Source of the DNA: Mucilaginibacter ginsenosidivorax | GTDB taxonomy: Bacteria > Bacteroidota > Bacteroidia > Sphingobacteriales > Sphingobacteriaceae | Direction of reading: 5' to 3' | NCBI RefSeq assembly: GCF_007971525.1 | Contig: NZ_CP042437.1 | Location: 1,550,001 to 1,614,000 of the forward strand | DNA: 64,000 nucleotides | Shown: in pieces, positions 1 through 7,713 of the stretch | Numbering within the stretch: position 1 is the stretch's first letter | Layout: each line of letters begins with the position of its first letter | Notes under the pieces: generated by a model | Databases searched by the model: none | Seen by the model: the letters and a program-made list of their open reading frames with translations, nothing else | What the model was told of the DNA's origin: nothing | Translations under genes and position numbers: made by a program

Positions 1-344
1 TTGCTTAAATGACCAATCAACAGTGCCGAGTGATGCAAACTGGTATCTAATTTTACTTTAAAAACCTGATCAATTGAATCTCGGCGCTTTAAGCTGTCGG
101 CGACATGAATTGCAGTAAGCCGGTCCCGATCCTGGGTTTCAATTTTTTGGTAAAGTCCGCCAACTTTGATTACAATCGTCAGAATGCCAAAAAGTATAAT
201 GCCTACTATGGCTATTTTGCCCTGTCTAGTTAATTTACCATCCTTAGGTCTAGTATCATTCATTGCCCCATACATACCGAATGCAATGCTTACTATCGGT
301 AATGATACATCTAAGGTTGAGGTAAATAATTCAACGGTGCCCAT
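1..344 (-). CDS. Partial gene, small membrane protein of unknown function
   Basis: Reading leftward from ATG at 344-342, the frame stays open to the window edge, giving about 114 residues without a stop, so the C-terminus lies outside. The product starts MGTVELFTSTLDV and has one or two hydrophobic stretches: a weak one near residues 13-25 and a clear membrane segment near 47-66 (IAIVGIILFGILTIVIKVG). A charged helical part (QKIETQDRDRLTAIHVADSL) that may be coiled coil follows. I do not recognise a family. The frame is also open upstream of the ATG, so the start is not certain. A plus-strand reading frame over the same bases is hydrophobic low-complexity sequence and looks like its shadow. 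Confidence 0.6.
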   Translation of the reverse strand, partial: MGTVELFTSTLDVSLPIVSIAFGMYGAMNDTRPKDGKLTRQGKIAIVGIILFGILTIVIKVGGLYQKIETQDRDRLTAIHVADSLKRRDSIDQVFKVKLDTSLHHSALLIGHLS

Positions 345-475
345 TATGAATGATACGATTAGGTTATTGAAATTGTAGTAAACGAACGAATATAAACGTT
401 CTATATTTAACAAGCAAAAAATCAGCAACTTAATTTCTTTTAAATGGACTTACCCGAAAAAACACTGATTCAACA

Positions 476-492
476 GTTCACATTTTGTGAAC
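476..492. promoter_or_regulatory. Perfect inverted repeat, possible toxin-antitoxin operator
   Basis: The sequence GTTCACATTTTGTGAAC is a perfect 7-bp inverted repeat around a TTT spacer. It lies directly upstream of the HigB/HigA-like pair. HigA-type antitoxins commonly repress their own operon through such a dyad; its use here is inferred from position and symmetry. Confidence 0.5.
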
Positions 493-498
493 TATCTA

Positions 499-506
499 TA
501 TATTTG
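499..506 (+). promoter_or_regulatory. Candidate -7 promoter element for the toxin-antitoxin pair
   Basis: TATATTTG matches the Bacteroidota -7 consensus TAnnTTTG. It sits 6 bp after the perfect inverted repeat at 476-492, as expected for a repressed promoter. I do not see a good -33 element at the usual distance. If this is the promoter, the upstream start codons at 444 and 504 would not be transcribed. Confidence 0.35.
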
Positions 507-583
507 CCAAAAACAGAAGTCCATCTTATCAAAAAACGAACTTAGAAAAGTTTTTAGCCCAATATTCAAGAGTAAAGCCTTCG

Positions 584-862
584 TTGGAGGATTGGACAGA
601 AAAGTTAAAACTTGCAAATTGGGAGCAGCCAGGTGATATAAAAAAGACTTTTAACACTGTCGACGTTTTAGGTAAAAGCAGTGACTGCGTTATTTTTGAT
701 ATAGCGGGAAATAGCTCCAGGATGATTTGCAAGTATGTTTTCGGCACAAAACAAGTCCATCTGTTTGTTCGCTGGATTGGCACACATGCCGAATATGACA
801 AAGTTTGTAAAGAAGGTGATCAGTACACAATTAACATTTATCGAATACAGAATCAGCCATAA
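584..862 (+). CDS. HigB-family mRNA interferase toxin, N-terminus apparently frameshifted
   Basis: The 92 residues read from TTG 584 contain the core of the HigB (RelE-like) toxin family: EDWTEKLKLANW, then ADI-type helix, VIFDIAGNSSRMICKYVF and LFVRWIGTHAEYDKVC. HigB toxins cleave mRNA on the ribosome. The family N-terminus (of the form xVHLIKxxT) is missing from this frame but is encoded just upstream in the +1 frame (EVHLIKKRT, 516-542, followed by TAG). Adding one A to the A6 run at 531-536 would join them as HLIKKTNLEKFLAQYSR. The toxin may therefore be inactivated, start late, or depend on slippage; a sequencing error is also possible. Its stop overlaps the antitoxin start (TAATG), so the two are translationally coupled. 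Confidence 0.75.
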   Translation: MEDWTEKLKLANWEQPGDIKKTFNTVDVLGKSSDCVIFDIAGNSSRMICKYVFGTKQVHLFVRWIGTHAEYDKVCKEGDQYTINIYRIQNQP

Positions 863-1314
863 TGAGATATACCATCATCAAAAATAAATCCCAATACGAT
901 CAATATTGCGATCAACTGGAAGCCCTGTTGGTAGAGGCAAATAATGATACATTACAGGATGAGATAGACCTGTTAACATTATTGATTGAAAAATACGACG
1001 AAGAACATAATACATTTAAAGAAACTGACCCTATCACTTTGTTGAGGTCTTTTATGCACAATCATCATTTAAAACCACAGGATATGACCCTGATATTGGG
1101 TATCGGCAAAAGTTATGTATCTGATATTTTAAATTACAAAAAAGGGCTATCCAAAGAGGTGATCAGAAAACTGGCCGACTATTTTAAAGTGCGGCAGGAG
1201 GCTTTTAACCGGCCATATAAATTGGTATCACCTATTAACGTGCACTTGCGCAATGCCAGTGTGATGAATACGACTAAGGAATTGAAATACGCTAAAGTAA
1301 ATTTAAAACATTAG
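862..1314 (+). CDS. HigA-like antitoxin, helix-turn-helix regulator
   Basis: This 150-residue protein starts at the ATG that overlaps the stop of the HigB-like toxin. Residues about 70-117 form an XRE/Cro-type helix-turn-helix (LKPQDMTLILGIGKSYVSDIL, then LSKEVIRKLADYFKV). The acidic N-terminal 55 residues (QLEALLVEANNDTLQDEID) are typical of the toxin-binding part of Bacteroidota HigA proteins. It is expected to neutralise the toxin and to repress the operon, perhaps through the inverted repeat at 476-492. The antitoxin frame is intact although the toxin frame looks damaged, which would be tolerated. The function follows from the family and from the gene pair. Confidence 0.85.
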   Translation: MRYTIIKNKSQYDQYCDQLEALLVEANNDTLQDEIDLLTLLIEKYDEEHNTFKETDPITLLRSFMHNHHLKPQDMTLILGIGKSYVSDILNYKKGLSKEVIRKLADYFKVRQEAFNRPYKLVSPINVHLRNASVMNTTKELKYAKVNLKH

Positions 1315-1332
1315 CGCATTTCCGCTGCCCGC

Positions 1333-1713
1333 CTATTTCGGATACACAAAATTCGTTTGTTCTTCTTTCAGTTTTATAGGTCTTACCTCAATTGTAGCCG
1401 AAGCCACGTATTCAAACTCGGGGTTGCCCTTCGCTATTTCCACCGCCTCGGCCAAATCTTTTGCTGTAATATGATAATAGCCAACCTGCACTTCTTTAGC
1501 AGGATCAATGGCTGTTTGTGTCCACGTGTTTTCAGTTTTTGAAATAATATAACCTTCCCGCACAATGGGCTGGGCTGCTATTAATTTACCCTCCGCTTTT
1601 AGCCGCCCGATATAAGTTTCGCATTTTTTTATAAATGCAAGGTGCTCATCTGCCGATAACGCCGCCTTCGCGTCTCCTGCATTGCGGATGTATAACATAA
1701 ATTCCCGGCCCAT
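1333..1713 (-). CDS. YCII-related domain protein
   Basis: A 126-residue protein with the alpha-beta ferredoxin-like YCII fold (MLYIRNAGDAKAAL, LIAAQPI, GYYHITAKDLAEAVEIAKGNPEF, then IEVRPI). Family members include YciI-like proteins and the so-called DGPF proteins, often found near ECF sigma factors; most have no proven reaction, though the fold suggests binding of small molecules. The start MGREFMLY is the first ATG. It converges on the antitoxin gene with only 18 bp between the two stops. The following 490 bp upstream of its start contain palindromic repeats and no gene. Confidence 0.85.
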   Translation of the reverse strand: MGREFMLYIRNAGDAKAALSADEHLAFIKKCETYIGRLKAEGKLIAAQPIVREGYIISKTENTWTQTAIDPAKEVQVGYYHITAKDLAEAVEIAKGNPEFEYVASATIEVRPIKLKEEQTNFVYPK

Positions 1714-2203
1714 GATTTTTAGGTTTATTAATCAATTTACAAAAATGCCCATTTTATAGCCCGATTAACGATTCCGGCCCCTTACAGGCGTTATTACTTC
1801 CGTTAGTTAAGGTACTAAAGATCCGGCAAAAGGGTTGTCTCTGTTTAACAAAATATTTTTTATTCCCGCGGGCTCTCTACCTGTGTCATTTAAGTTATGC
1901 GTTTTCAACCCCGTGGGGGTATAACCTTTGTAGAAAAGATAAAAAAATAATGCTCCGTGCCGTAGGTACGGAACTTATGTAGCGTACCTACGGCACGCAA
2001 AAATATTGAATTACAAGGGCTACAAATGTTTTGCTCCGATGGAGCAGCCTGTCAATTCCTTAACTTCATAGCCCCAATCTCCCTGTTATATAAATACCTC
2101 AGCAAATAGCATTGTCACAATCTTATTCATTTTCCTGACGCTAACATTGAGTTAATATGCATGGGGTAGCTTGGCACCTAAACATACTACCCAATCATTT
2201 GAT
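1714..2203. other. Gene-free gap with palindromic repeats
   Basis: I see no convincing gene here. The stretch holds a strong 14-bp inverted repeat (1957-1996) and a small hairpin TGCTCC-GAT-GGAGCA (2032-2046), both of the dispersed type described separately. The region lies between two divergent genes and must contain promoters for both, but I find no clear TAnnTTTG element. Confidence 0.6.
1957..1996. repeat. 14-bp perfect inverted repeat, REP-like element
   Basis: GTGCCGTAGGTACG at 1957-1970 is repeated in inverted form at 1983-1996 with a 12-base loop. The surrounding bases (CTTTGTAGAAAAGATAAAA before, GGGCTACAAATGTTTTGCTCC after) include a looser outer inversion of CTTTGTAG/CTACAAATG. 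This layout is typical of repeats scattered between genes in Sphingobacteriaceae. No copy with both halves is found elsewhere in this window. Confidence 0.75.
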
Positions 2204-3421
2204 ATGACTTTTAACAACTACAAAAAAACAACGCTGGTAAATACATTTCTGCTTATCGTCTGCACATTCGCCTGCAATACAGCATTAGCCCAGGCACCCC
2301 ACATTAACCCCTGGACAGCAACCGAAGTTGACCAACTGCCGCCAATCGCCAGCCTGAGTAAGGGCGTTTGGCTCAAGGGCGAACTGCATGTGCACTCGCG
2401 CCATAGTACCGAATCATCCAATAACCCCATCAGCAAAATCATCGCTTTTTCCAAATCGGCGGGGATTGATTTTGTGGCCATTACCGACCATGATAACCAT
2501 GTAAACGGCGATGTGGCCCACCACACCTGGGCCGACCCCGAATTTAAATCAGACTCGGTACTGCTGTTTTACAGCGCCGAGTGGACAACCACCCGCGGCC
2601 ATGGCAATGCCTTCTCGGCCGTACCCTATGATCACCAAAAACTATATGACGTGCGCGACCAGCGTGATGTGGTAGTAGGTGCCGTAAAAAAACAGTTAGG
2701 CATCCACCTTTCGGCCAACCACCCAAGCGGGAAAGATCATTTTGGGTATTCGTATGATATGGTTAACTCGATAGAAGTGTGGAACTCGGCTATCTGGTCA
2801 AAAAATGCCAATGCCATCATGATTTGGGACGATATGCTATCATCAGGCCGCAAGCTTACCGGCCGCGGCGGGAGCGACGCCCACCATGGCGTTCCAGATT
2901 CACCGGATAAGGAAACAAAAAACAGCTACCAGGCCAAGGCCAACTATGTGGGCACCCCAATCACCTGGGTATTTGCCACATCGCGCACCACGCAGGCCGT
3001 AATAGACGCCCTTACCAACGGGCGGGTATGCATTAGCCAGAACCCTTACGCGCCACGCGTTGAGTTTTATGCCGATATAAACCAGGATGGTAAAATGGAT
3101 ATGATGATGGGCGACAATGCCAAAGCCACAGGCAAACCTGTAAAATTCCGTGTGCAGCTAACCGGCAAAGTACCTGCCGATGGCGAGTACACCATCAACA
3201 TCATAAAAAACGGCAATCCTTTTGGCAGCTTTAAAACCACGGGGAAAGCACCCATGATTGAGTTTACAGATTCGCCGGCAACCGTCGAGCGGAGTTATTA
3301 CCGTGTAGAAGTACAAGGCACACCTACACCCTACCCTCAGGTTCCGGGATCAATGGCTTTGAGCGGTAATATGGTTGGCTTATCAAACCCGATATTTTTT
3401 AATTTTGATCCTAATTTTTGA
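2204..3421 (+). CDS. Secreted PHP-domain phosphoesterase (CehA/McbA-type)
   Basis: From ATG 2204 the product has 405 residues and a signal peptide ending near residue 30 (CNTALAQ). The PHP metal-binding motifs are intact: H62-x-H64 in GELHVHSRHS, D95-H96 in AITDHDNHV, H173 in ANHPSG, and D225-x-H227 in GGSDAHHG. PHP enzymes hydrolyse phosphoester bonds with two or three metal ions; the CehA/McbA branch also includes carbamate hydrolases. The C-terminal 130 residues look like a beta-sandwich (VKFRVQLTGKVPADGEY). An earlier TTG at 2171 would put 11 residues before the signal peptide and is less likely. It stands alone on the plus strand. The substrate cannot be read from the sequence. Confidence 0.88.
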   Translation: MTFNNYKKTTLVNTFLLIVCTFACNTALAQAPHINPWTATEVDQLPPIASLSKGVWLKGELHVHSRHSTESSNNPISKIIAFSKSAGIDFVAITDHDNHVNGDVAHHTWADPEFKSDSVLLFYSAEWTTTRGHGNAFSAVPYDHQKLYDVRDQRDVVVGAVKKQLGIHLSANHPSGKDHFGYSYDMVNSIEVWNSAIWSKNANAIMIWDDMLSSGRKLTGRGGSDAHHGVPDSPDKETKNSYQAKANYVGTPITWVFATSRTTQAVIDALTNGRVCISQNPYAPRVEFYADINQDGKMDMMMGDNAKATGKPVKFRVQLTGKVPADGEYTINIIKNGNPFGSFKTTGKAPMIEFTDSPATVERSYYRVEVQGTPTPYPQVPGSMALSGNMVGLSNPIFFNFDPNF

Positions 3422-3449
3422 TGAGGCAAGTAGGCCACATTAAACACAA

Positions 3450-3487
3450 CTACATCTGGTATAAGGTTGGCCTTATGCACCATGTAG
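3450..3487. terminator. Hairpin between convergent genes, candidate bidirectional terminator
   Basis: The arms 3450-3466 and 3471-3487 pair over 6 bp (CTACAT/ATGTAG) and again over 8 bp (GTATAAGG/CCTTATGC), with a 3x3 internal loop and a TTGG loop. It lies in the 85 bp between the stops of two converging genes. There is no strong T run, so termination is only a suggestion. Confidence 0.45.
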
Positions 3488-3506
3488 TTTCATACCCTAG
3501 TATATT

Positions 3507-3800
3507 TTATTTTGTATAATATACCCTGCCATTAAAACCGGGCTCTTTTTCATTTACAATCAAAGTAAGTATTAATAACGCAAAACATGTTATAGCAGTT
3601 ATCTTACAAAAAACAATGGTGTGCAATATGCTTATTTGCTCTTCGTCCAACCCGGCAAAAGCATCATCACCCTTACGTTGAAAATCCTGTACCTGGTATT
3701 TGTAACTCACCATGCTGTTTACCCAACCATACACAAAAAACAACGTTAATATCACAAGCACTATCAGCGTCATCGAAAGCATTCGTTGGCTTATCCTCAT
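3507..3800 (-). CDS. Small two-helix membrane protein, unknown function
   Basis: A 97-residue product with membrane segments near residues 9-27 (SMTLIVLVILTLFFVYGWV) and 62-83 (IVFCKITAITCFALLILTLIV). The loop between them is charged and probably outside the membrane (QDFQRKGDDAFAGLDEEQ). The start chosen is ATG 3800, two bases after the TGA stop of the upstream TPR gene. A TTG at 3806 overlapping that stop is possible. The tight spacing says it is made from the same mRNA as the TPR protein. I do not recognise the family. Confidence 0.7.
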   Translation of the reverse strand: MRISQRMLSMTLIVLVILTLFFVYGWVNSMVSYKYQVQDFQRKGDDAFAGLDEEQISILHTIVFCKITAITCFALLILTLIVNEKEPGFNGRVYYTK

Positions 3801-3802
3801 TA

Positions 3803-4825
3803 TCAAAACTCTCTTTTTGTAGCCGCTACCCAGGCATCCAATGCCGATAGTTTGGCGTTGTTTTCTTTAAACCATTGCAGGTTTTCTTCCTGATTTGTAC
3901 CTAGGCTAATAAGGTGGGTAAAAGCGGGCATATTATCCGTTTCGGAAAGTTTTTTAAAATAGTCGCCAAGGAAGTTTTTATAGAAGGGATCGCCTTTCTT
4001 GTCTTCAAAAGTACTGGCAATACTAAAAAGGCCCTTCAATTGTAGCGTCAGCGAATCGGTTTTAGTTAGATCTTTTTTACCTGATGTGGCGTTAACCACC
4101 GTTATCGGCATCAGCAAGTTGGTCCCGTTCAAATCATCTGTTGACACATTAATGGTCACGTTTTTTTCACCAGTTTGCTTTACGCCATAATTGATGATAT
4201 GCTGAACATATCGGTATGCCTCGGCCGATCTTTTGGTTTGCGGCTCAAGCATCAAAAAACTACACCAGGCCAAAAGTGACACCCCGCGTTTATTTTCATA
4301 AAAAGTAGCCAAAGCATACGCGCGCTGGCTGCTGGCATGTTTTGGGTCGAGCTTAATAGCCTCCACCGCATAATTTTCGGACTCGGCATATTTTTTTTGA
4401 CGCATGCAGGTTATCGCCAGGTTATAATGCAGCCGCTGGTATTGCGGATCAGCCTCTATACCTTTTTTATAATATTCAACAGCCTTATCCGGTTGCTTGT
4501 CATCATCATAAATGCTGCCCAGCATATCATAAGCGCCGGCGGATTTTGGATCTAAGGCGAGCAGTTTTTCCAGGTAAGGGATAGCCTCCATTCCCCTGCC
4601 CGAACTAAAAAGGCTATAACTAATTTCGTGGTAGGCGCTTGAATATTCAGGATCGATTTTTAAAGCCTCTTTGTATTTGGCAATAGCTTCATCGTATTTG
4701 CCGGCATCGTGCAGGGCAATCCCCTCTTTTACCAGGGTTTTGGCATCGTCCTTATTCTGCCCGAAAGCAACCGGCGCACAAGCGATAAACAAAATAAACA
4801 GCAGGAATTTGTGATAGGTTTTCAT
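3803..4825 (-). CDS. Exported TPR-repeat protein
   Basis: A 340-residue protein with a signal peptide (residues 1-22, ending CAPVAFGQ) and at least four TPR repeats between about 28 and 185, with the pattern GKYDEAIAKYKEALKIDPEY, DKAVEYYKKGIEADPQY and AESENYAVEAIKLDPKH. The last 150 residues are not repeats (QTGEKNVTINVSTD, then EENLQWFKENNAKLSALDAW). TPR proteins of this kind act as periplasmic scaffolds; no enzyme function is seen. It is clearly a paralogue of the gene just upstream (40 bp away), sharing for instance AIKLDPKHA and the ending WVAxxxxxF. The pair came from a tandem duplication. The small membrane-protein gene follows it directly. Confidence 0.85.
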   Translation of the reverse strand: MKTYHKFLLFILFIACAPVAFGQNKDDAKTLVKEGIALHDAGKYDEAIAKYKEALKIDPEYSSAYHEISYSLFSSGRGMEAIPYLEKLLALDPKSAGAYDMLGSIYDDDKQPDKAVEYYKKGIEADPQYQRLHYNLAITCMRQKKYAESENYAVEAIKLDPKHASSQRAYALATFYENKRGVSLLAWCSFLMLEPQTKRSAEAYRYVQHIINYGVKQTGEKNVTINVSTDDLNGTNLLMPITVVNATSGKKDLTKTDSLTLQLKGLFSIASTFEDKKGDPFYKNFLGDYFKKLSETDNMPAFTHLISLGTNQEENLQWFKENNAKLSALDAWVAATKREF

Positions 4826-4865
4826 GCCTAAATTTAGGAAGCTGTTTTAATTAAAAGAAAGATTT

Positions 4866-5867
4866 TTAAAACTTTCTTTCCGCCTGCGCAACCCAGGTAT
4901 CCAGCGCTTTACGCTTATCCTCATTTTGCTGCAGCCATTGTTTGTTAGCTTCCTTATCTGCACTTAAACCCATCAGCCTTGCAAAGGCTGACATATTATT
5001 GGTTTTACTAAGGCTGTAAAAAAAATCGGCATAATAGTGCCTAAAGAAATCATTCCCCGTCTGCTTTTCGGCCAATTGCCCAATTGCTTCAAAAATCGAC
5101 TTTAGCTGATTTTCTAATACTTCTGCGGGTGTTGAACCTGGTTTCGCTTTTGCTATAGCCGCATTCAAGGCCCGGTTCAAAGTTACGGCTGATGCTTCGG
5201 CTTTGGCATCTTCTGTTTTAAGCGTGCCGCCTTTTAAAATGCTTTGCATATTGGTATAGGCCTCGTCGCTGCGCGGGCCTTCGGGATCCAGGAGTAAATA
5301 GCTGCAAAAGCCCATCAACGCCGCTGCCCTTTTGTTTTGGTGGAAAGTTACCAGGCCGTACAGGCGCTGGCTATTGGCATGTTTGGGGTCGAGTTTTATG
5401 GCTTCTATGGCCGCCTGCTCGGCTTCGGCAAATTGTTTGGCGCGGAAGTAGGCTATGCCAAGGTTAAAATACAAAGGCTGGTAGTCGGGCTTTATTTTTA
5501 GGCCCTCCTTATAAGCATCAATGGCTTGTTGGGGTTGGTGGCTGCTGTCGTAAATACCACCTAACAACTCAAACGCCGGGCCGGTAAAGCTGGAGTTAGT
5601 TTTGGTCACCTTAATCAGGTACGGGATTCCGTCGGTGCCTTTACCCGATGCATTCAGGCTGAATGCTATTTGATAATTGGCCTGGGCATTATCCGGTTCG
5701 GTTGTTAAAGCCATTTTATATTTTTCAATTGCCCCGGCATAATCATGCTGATTGTTGAGCTGGATGCCCTGTTTTATCAACCCGGCAACATCGGTATCCT
5801 GAGCCCGAACAGCTGCCGAAAACGGTAAAAGAAGCATCAACAACCAAAATTTTTTAACTATATTCAT
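4866..5867 (-). CDS. Exported TPR-repeat protein, paralogue of the next gene
   Basis: A 333-residue protein with a signal peptide (residues 1-22, ending SAAVRAQ) and TPR units between about 28 and 190 (NNQHDYAGAIEKYKMAL, PQQAIDAYKEGLKIKPDY, AEQAAIEAIKLDPKHANS). Its C-terminal part (FARLMGLSADKEANKQWLQQNEDKR) matches the neighbouring TPR protein in layout, including the ending LDTWVAQAERKF versus LDAWVAATKREF. The two lie 40 bp apart on the same strand with a third small gene, and probably form one operon starting here. The role is unknown; a periplasmic scaffold is the usual guess for such proteins. Confidence 0.85.
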   Translation of the reverse strand: MNIVKKFWLLMLLLPFSAAVRAQDTDVAGLIKQGIQLNNQHDYAGAIEKYKMALTTEPDNAQANYQIAFSLNASGKGTDGIPYLIKVTKTNSSFTGPAFELLGGIYDSSHQPQQAIDAYKEGLKIKPDYQPLYFNLGIAYFRAKQFAEAEQAAIEAIKLDPKHANSQRLYGLVTFHQNKRAAALMGFCSYLLLDPEGPRSDEAYTNMQSILKGGTLKTEDAKAEASAVTLNRALNAAIAKAKPGSTPAEVLENQLKSIFEAIGQLAEKQTGNDFFRHYYADFFYSLSKTNNMSAFARLMGLSADKEANKQWLQQNEDKRKALDTWVAQAERKF

Positions 5868-5978
5868 ACTTAAACATACAAAGAGTATGAAGTAAACGAA
5901 AAAAAATAAAAACTTTAATGTTAACCTGCTGTATAATTTCTAATTTTCGCATTCGTTTTAAGTGTGAGATTCTGATCT

Positions 5979-7196
5979 ATGAAGTTATTGTACAAGAGTA
6001 CCCTTTCGTTCGCGTCCTTACTGCTGATTTTAACAGCCTGTTCGTCAAAAAATAAAGATAAAGCGCAAAGCGCCGCCGGCCCCGCCACCGCCAAACCACT
6101 GGATACAGTTACCTTGCTGGCCTACAACCCCAAAAACGCCGATAAAAAAATAGATGCGGTAATGCAGGAATTGCACCGCACCCGCGCATTTAATGGCAAT
6201 GTGCTGGTAGCCAAAAAAGGAAAAATTATTTATGAAAACGCCATTGGCTGGGCCGACTACCTGCACCGCGACAGCCTGCAAATAGGCTCCCAATTTGAGC
6301 TGGCCTCGGTTACCAAAACCATGACATCAACAGCCATATTGATGCTGATGGAACGTGGCAAGCTCAAATTGGATGATGATGTAAAAAAGTTCTTCCCCGA
6401 TTTTCCGTACGATGGGGTTACCATTCGCCTGTTGCTTACCCACCGCTCGGGTATGATGAATTATGTGTATTTCATTGATGACATCTATCGAAGCCAACAC
6501 CTTAATCAAAGGAAAGGGCTTACCAATATGGAGGCCATGAAAATGATTGCCGATTACAAACCACATCCATTCAATGTACCCAACAAGCGTTTTTTGTACA
6601 ATAATTCAAACTTTATGGTGCTGGGTTCTATTATCGAAAAAGTGAGCGGCGTATCATATGCCCAGTTTATGAAAGACAACGTATTTAAACCGGCCAGCAT
6701 GTTGCACACGGCAGTTTACTCCAAAGCAGTTTATGATAAAATACCCGTGCATGTGGTTGGTCATGACCGCGGGCAGTGGAAGTATTCGGTAGCGCAAAAC
6801 TTTTTAGATGGCCCGGTTGGCGATAAAGGTATCTATAGTACCATTAAAGATCTTTTCCTGTTTGACAGGGCGCTGCGTGCCGGAATATTACTAAAACAAG
6901 CCACGCTCGATTCGGCCTATGTGCCGCGTAACCCTATGCTGCATGGCCACTTTAGCTATGGCTACGGCTGGCGTACCTTTACCGCACCTGGCCAGCAGGT
7001 TATTTATCATACCGGCTGGTGGCATGGTTTCAGGCACATTTACCTGCGCGATATGAAAAACGATATTACTATTGTTTTGTTATCAAACTTAGCCAATGGC
7101 AGCCTCTTAAAACTCGACGACCTGTTTAAAGCCGCCGGCATGCCTGTTGTGCGTAAAAGTGCTTACAACGGTAATGGTGATACCAGTGATGATTAG
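5979..7196 (+). CDS. Serine-hydrolase lipoprotein of the class C beta-lactamase/PBP fold
   Basis: A 405-residue protein with a lipoprotein signal (LLILTAC, lipid-bearing C21) and the beta-lactamase-related fold. Catalytic motifs are present: S110-x-x-K113 in LASVTKT, Y207-x-N209 in LYNNSN, and H344-T-G in YHTGWW in place of the usual KTG. This family includes esterases, D-aminopeptidases and cell-wall carboxypeptidases as well as class C beta-lactamases. HTG is more common in esterase-like members than in true beta-lactamases, so antibiotic resistance should not be assumed. The C-terminus lacks the extra lipocalin-like domain seen in some relatives. It stands alone, divergent from the TPR genes, with 111 bp between the starts for both promoters. 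Confidence 0.88.
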   Translation: MKLLYKSTLSFASLLLILTACSSKNKDKAQSAAGPATAKPLDTVTLLAYNPKNADKKIDAVMQELHRTRAFNGNVLVAKKGKIIYENAIGWADYLHRDSLQIGSQFELASVTKTMTSTAILMLMERGKLKLDDDVKKFFPDFPYDGVTIRLLLTHRSGMMNYVYFIDDIYRSQHLNQRKGLTNMEAMKMIADYKPHPFNVPNKRFLYNNSNFMVLGSIIEKVSGVSYAQFMKDNVFKPASMLHTAVYSKAVYDKIPVHVVGHDRGQWKYSVAQNFLDGPVGDKGIYSTIKDLFLFDRALRAGILLKQATLDSAYVPRNPMLHGHFSYGYGWRTFTAPGQQVIYHTGWWHGFRHIYLRDMKNDITIVLLSNLANGSLLKLDDLFKAAGMPVVRKSAYNGNGDTSDD

Positions 7197-7254
7197 TTGT
7201 GAGTAAAGCAACTTCGTATCAACCCTTTTGGTTTTGAATTTGTAAAATTTAAGT

Positions 7255-7330
7255 ATCAATAATATTAAATAAATTACCCATCTGCATATTTGCACATCTG
7301 TAATCCGCACATTTGCATATCTGCACATCT
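7255..7330. repeat. CATCTGCATATTTGCACATCT-like low-complexity repeat
   Basis: Several nearly equal units (CATCTGCATATTTGCACATC, then CGCACATTTGCATATCTGC) lie in the 145-bp gap before ybaB. The same words occur near 20300, 20730, 21710 and 21795, always between genes. The last copy ends 11 bases before the ybaB start, so it forms its 5' leader if the promoter lies upstream. Confidence 0.7.
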
Positions 7331-7341
7331 ATAAAAAAGTT

Positions 7342-7656
7342 ATGTTTGATAAAATAATGGAAGCCCAGCAAAAGGCTGGCGAATCGAAAAAACGCCTGGA
7401 TGCTATTACTGTAACAGGCAGTGCCGAGGGTGGCAAAATTGTGGTAACGGCCAATGCCAACAAAGTGGTAAAATCAATAAATATCAACCCCGATTTTTTG
7501 GCTGATGCCGATAAGGAAGAGTTGGAAGAGTTATTGGTTGTGGCTTTTAACAAAGCCATGGAACAAGCCGATAACGTAAGCCAGGCCGAAATGGCTGCTA
7601 TGACCAAAGATATGTTTGGCGGGATGCCGGGTTTAGGAAACTTGTTTGGAAAATAA
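7342..7656 (+). CDS. YbaB/EbfC family nucleoid-associated protein
   Basis: A 104-residue protein that matches the YbaB family: an N-terminal helix (MFDKIMEAQQKAGESKKRLDAI), a central three-strand sheet (VTGSAEGGKIVVTANANKVV, SININPDFL), a second helix rich in acidic residues, and a Met/Gly-rich tail (MFGGMPGLGNLFGK). These proteins bind DNA as dimers and help shape the nucleoid. In many genomes ybaB lies next to recR or dnaX; here it does not. It is followed 57 bp later by the UPF0173 hydrolase gene, with a GC-rich repeat in between. Confidence 0.9.
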   Translation: MFDKIMEAQQKAGESKKRLDAITVTGSAEGGKIVVTANANKVVKSININPDFLADADKEELEELLVVAFNKAMEQADNVSQAEMAAMTKDMFGGMPGLGNLFGK

Positions 7657-7682
7657 AGCCCCCTAACCCCTGAAGGGGGAAC
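7656..7682. repeat. CCCCCTAACCCCTGAAGGGGG palindromic repeat
   Basis: A GC-rich imperfect palindrome (CCCCCTAACCCCTGAAGGGG) begins at the ybaB stop. It belongs to the same loose class of repeats as those at 48714, 49039 and 56301. As an RNA hairpin it could also weaken read-through to the next gene. Confidence 0.6.
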
Positions 7683-7713
7683 GATAGTTTGGATAAATTT
7701 TAATTACTATACT

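Noticed and set aside
5979..7196. Call of the serine hydrolase as an antibiotic beta-lactamase
   Set aside because: The third motif is HTG, and the lipoprotein form fits esterase or peptidase relatives; resistance cannot be claimed.
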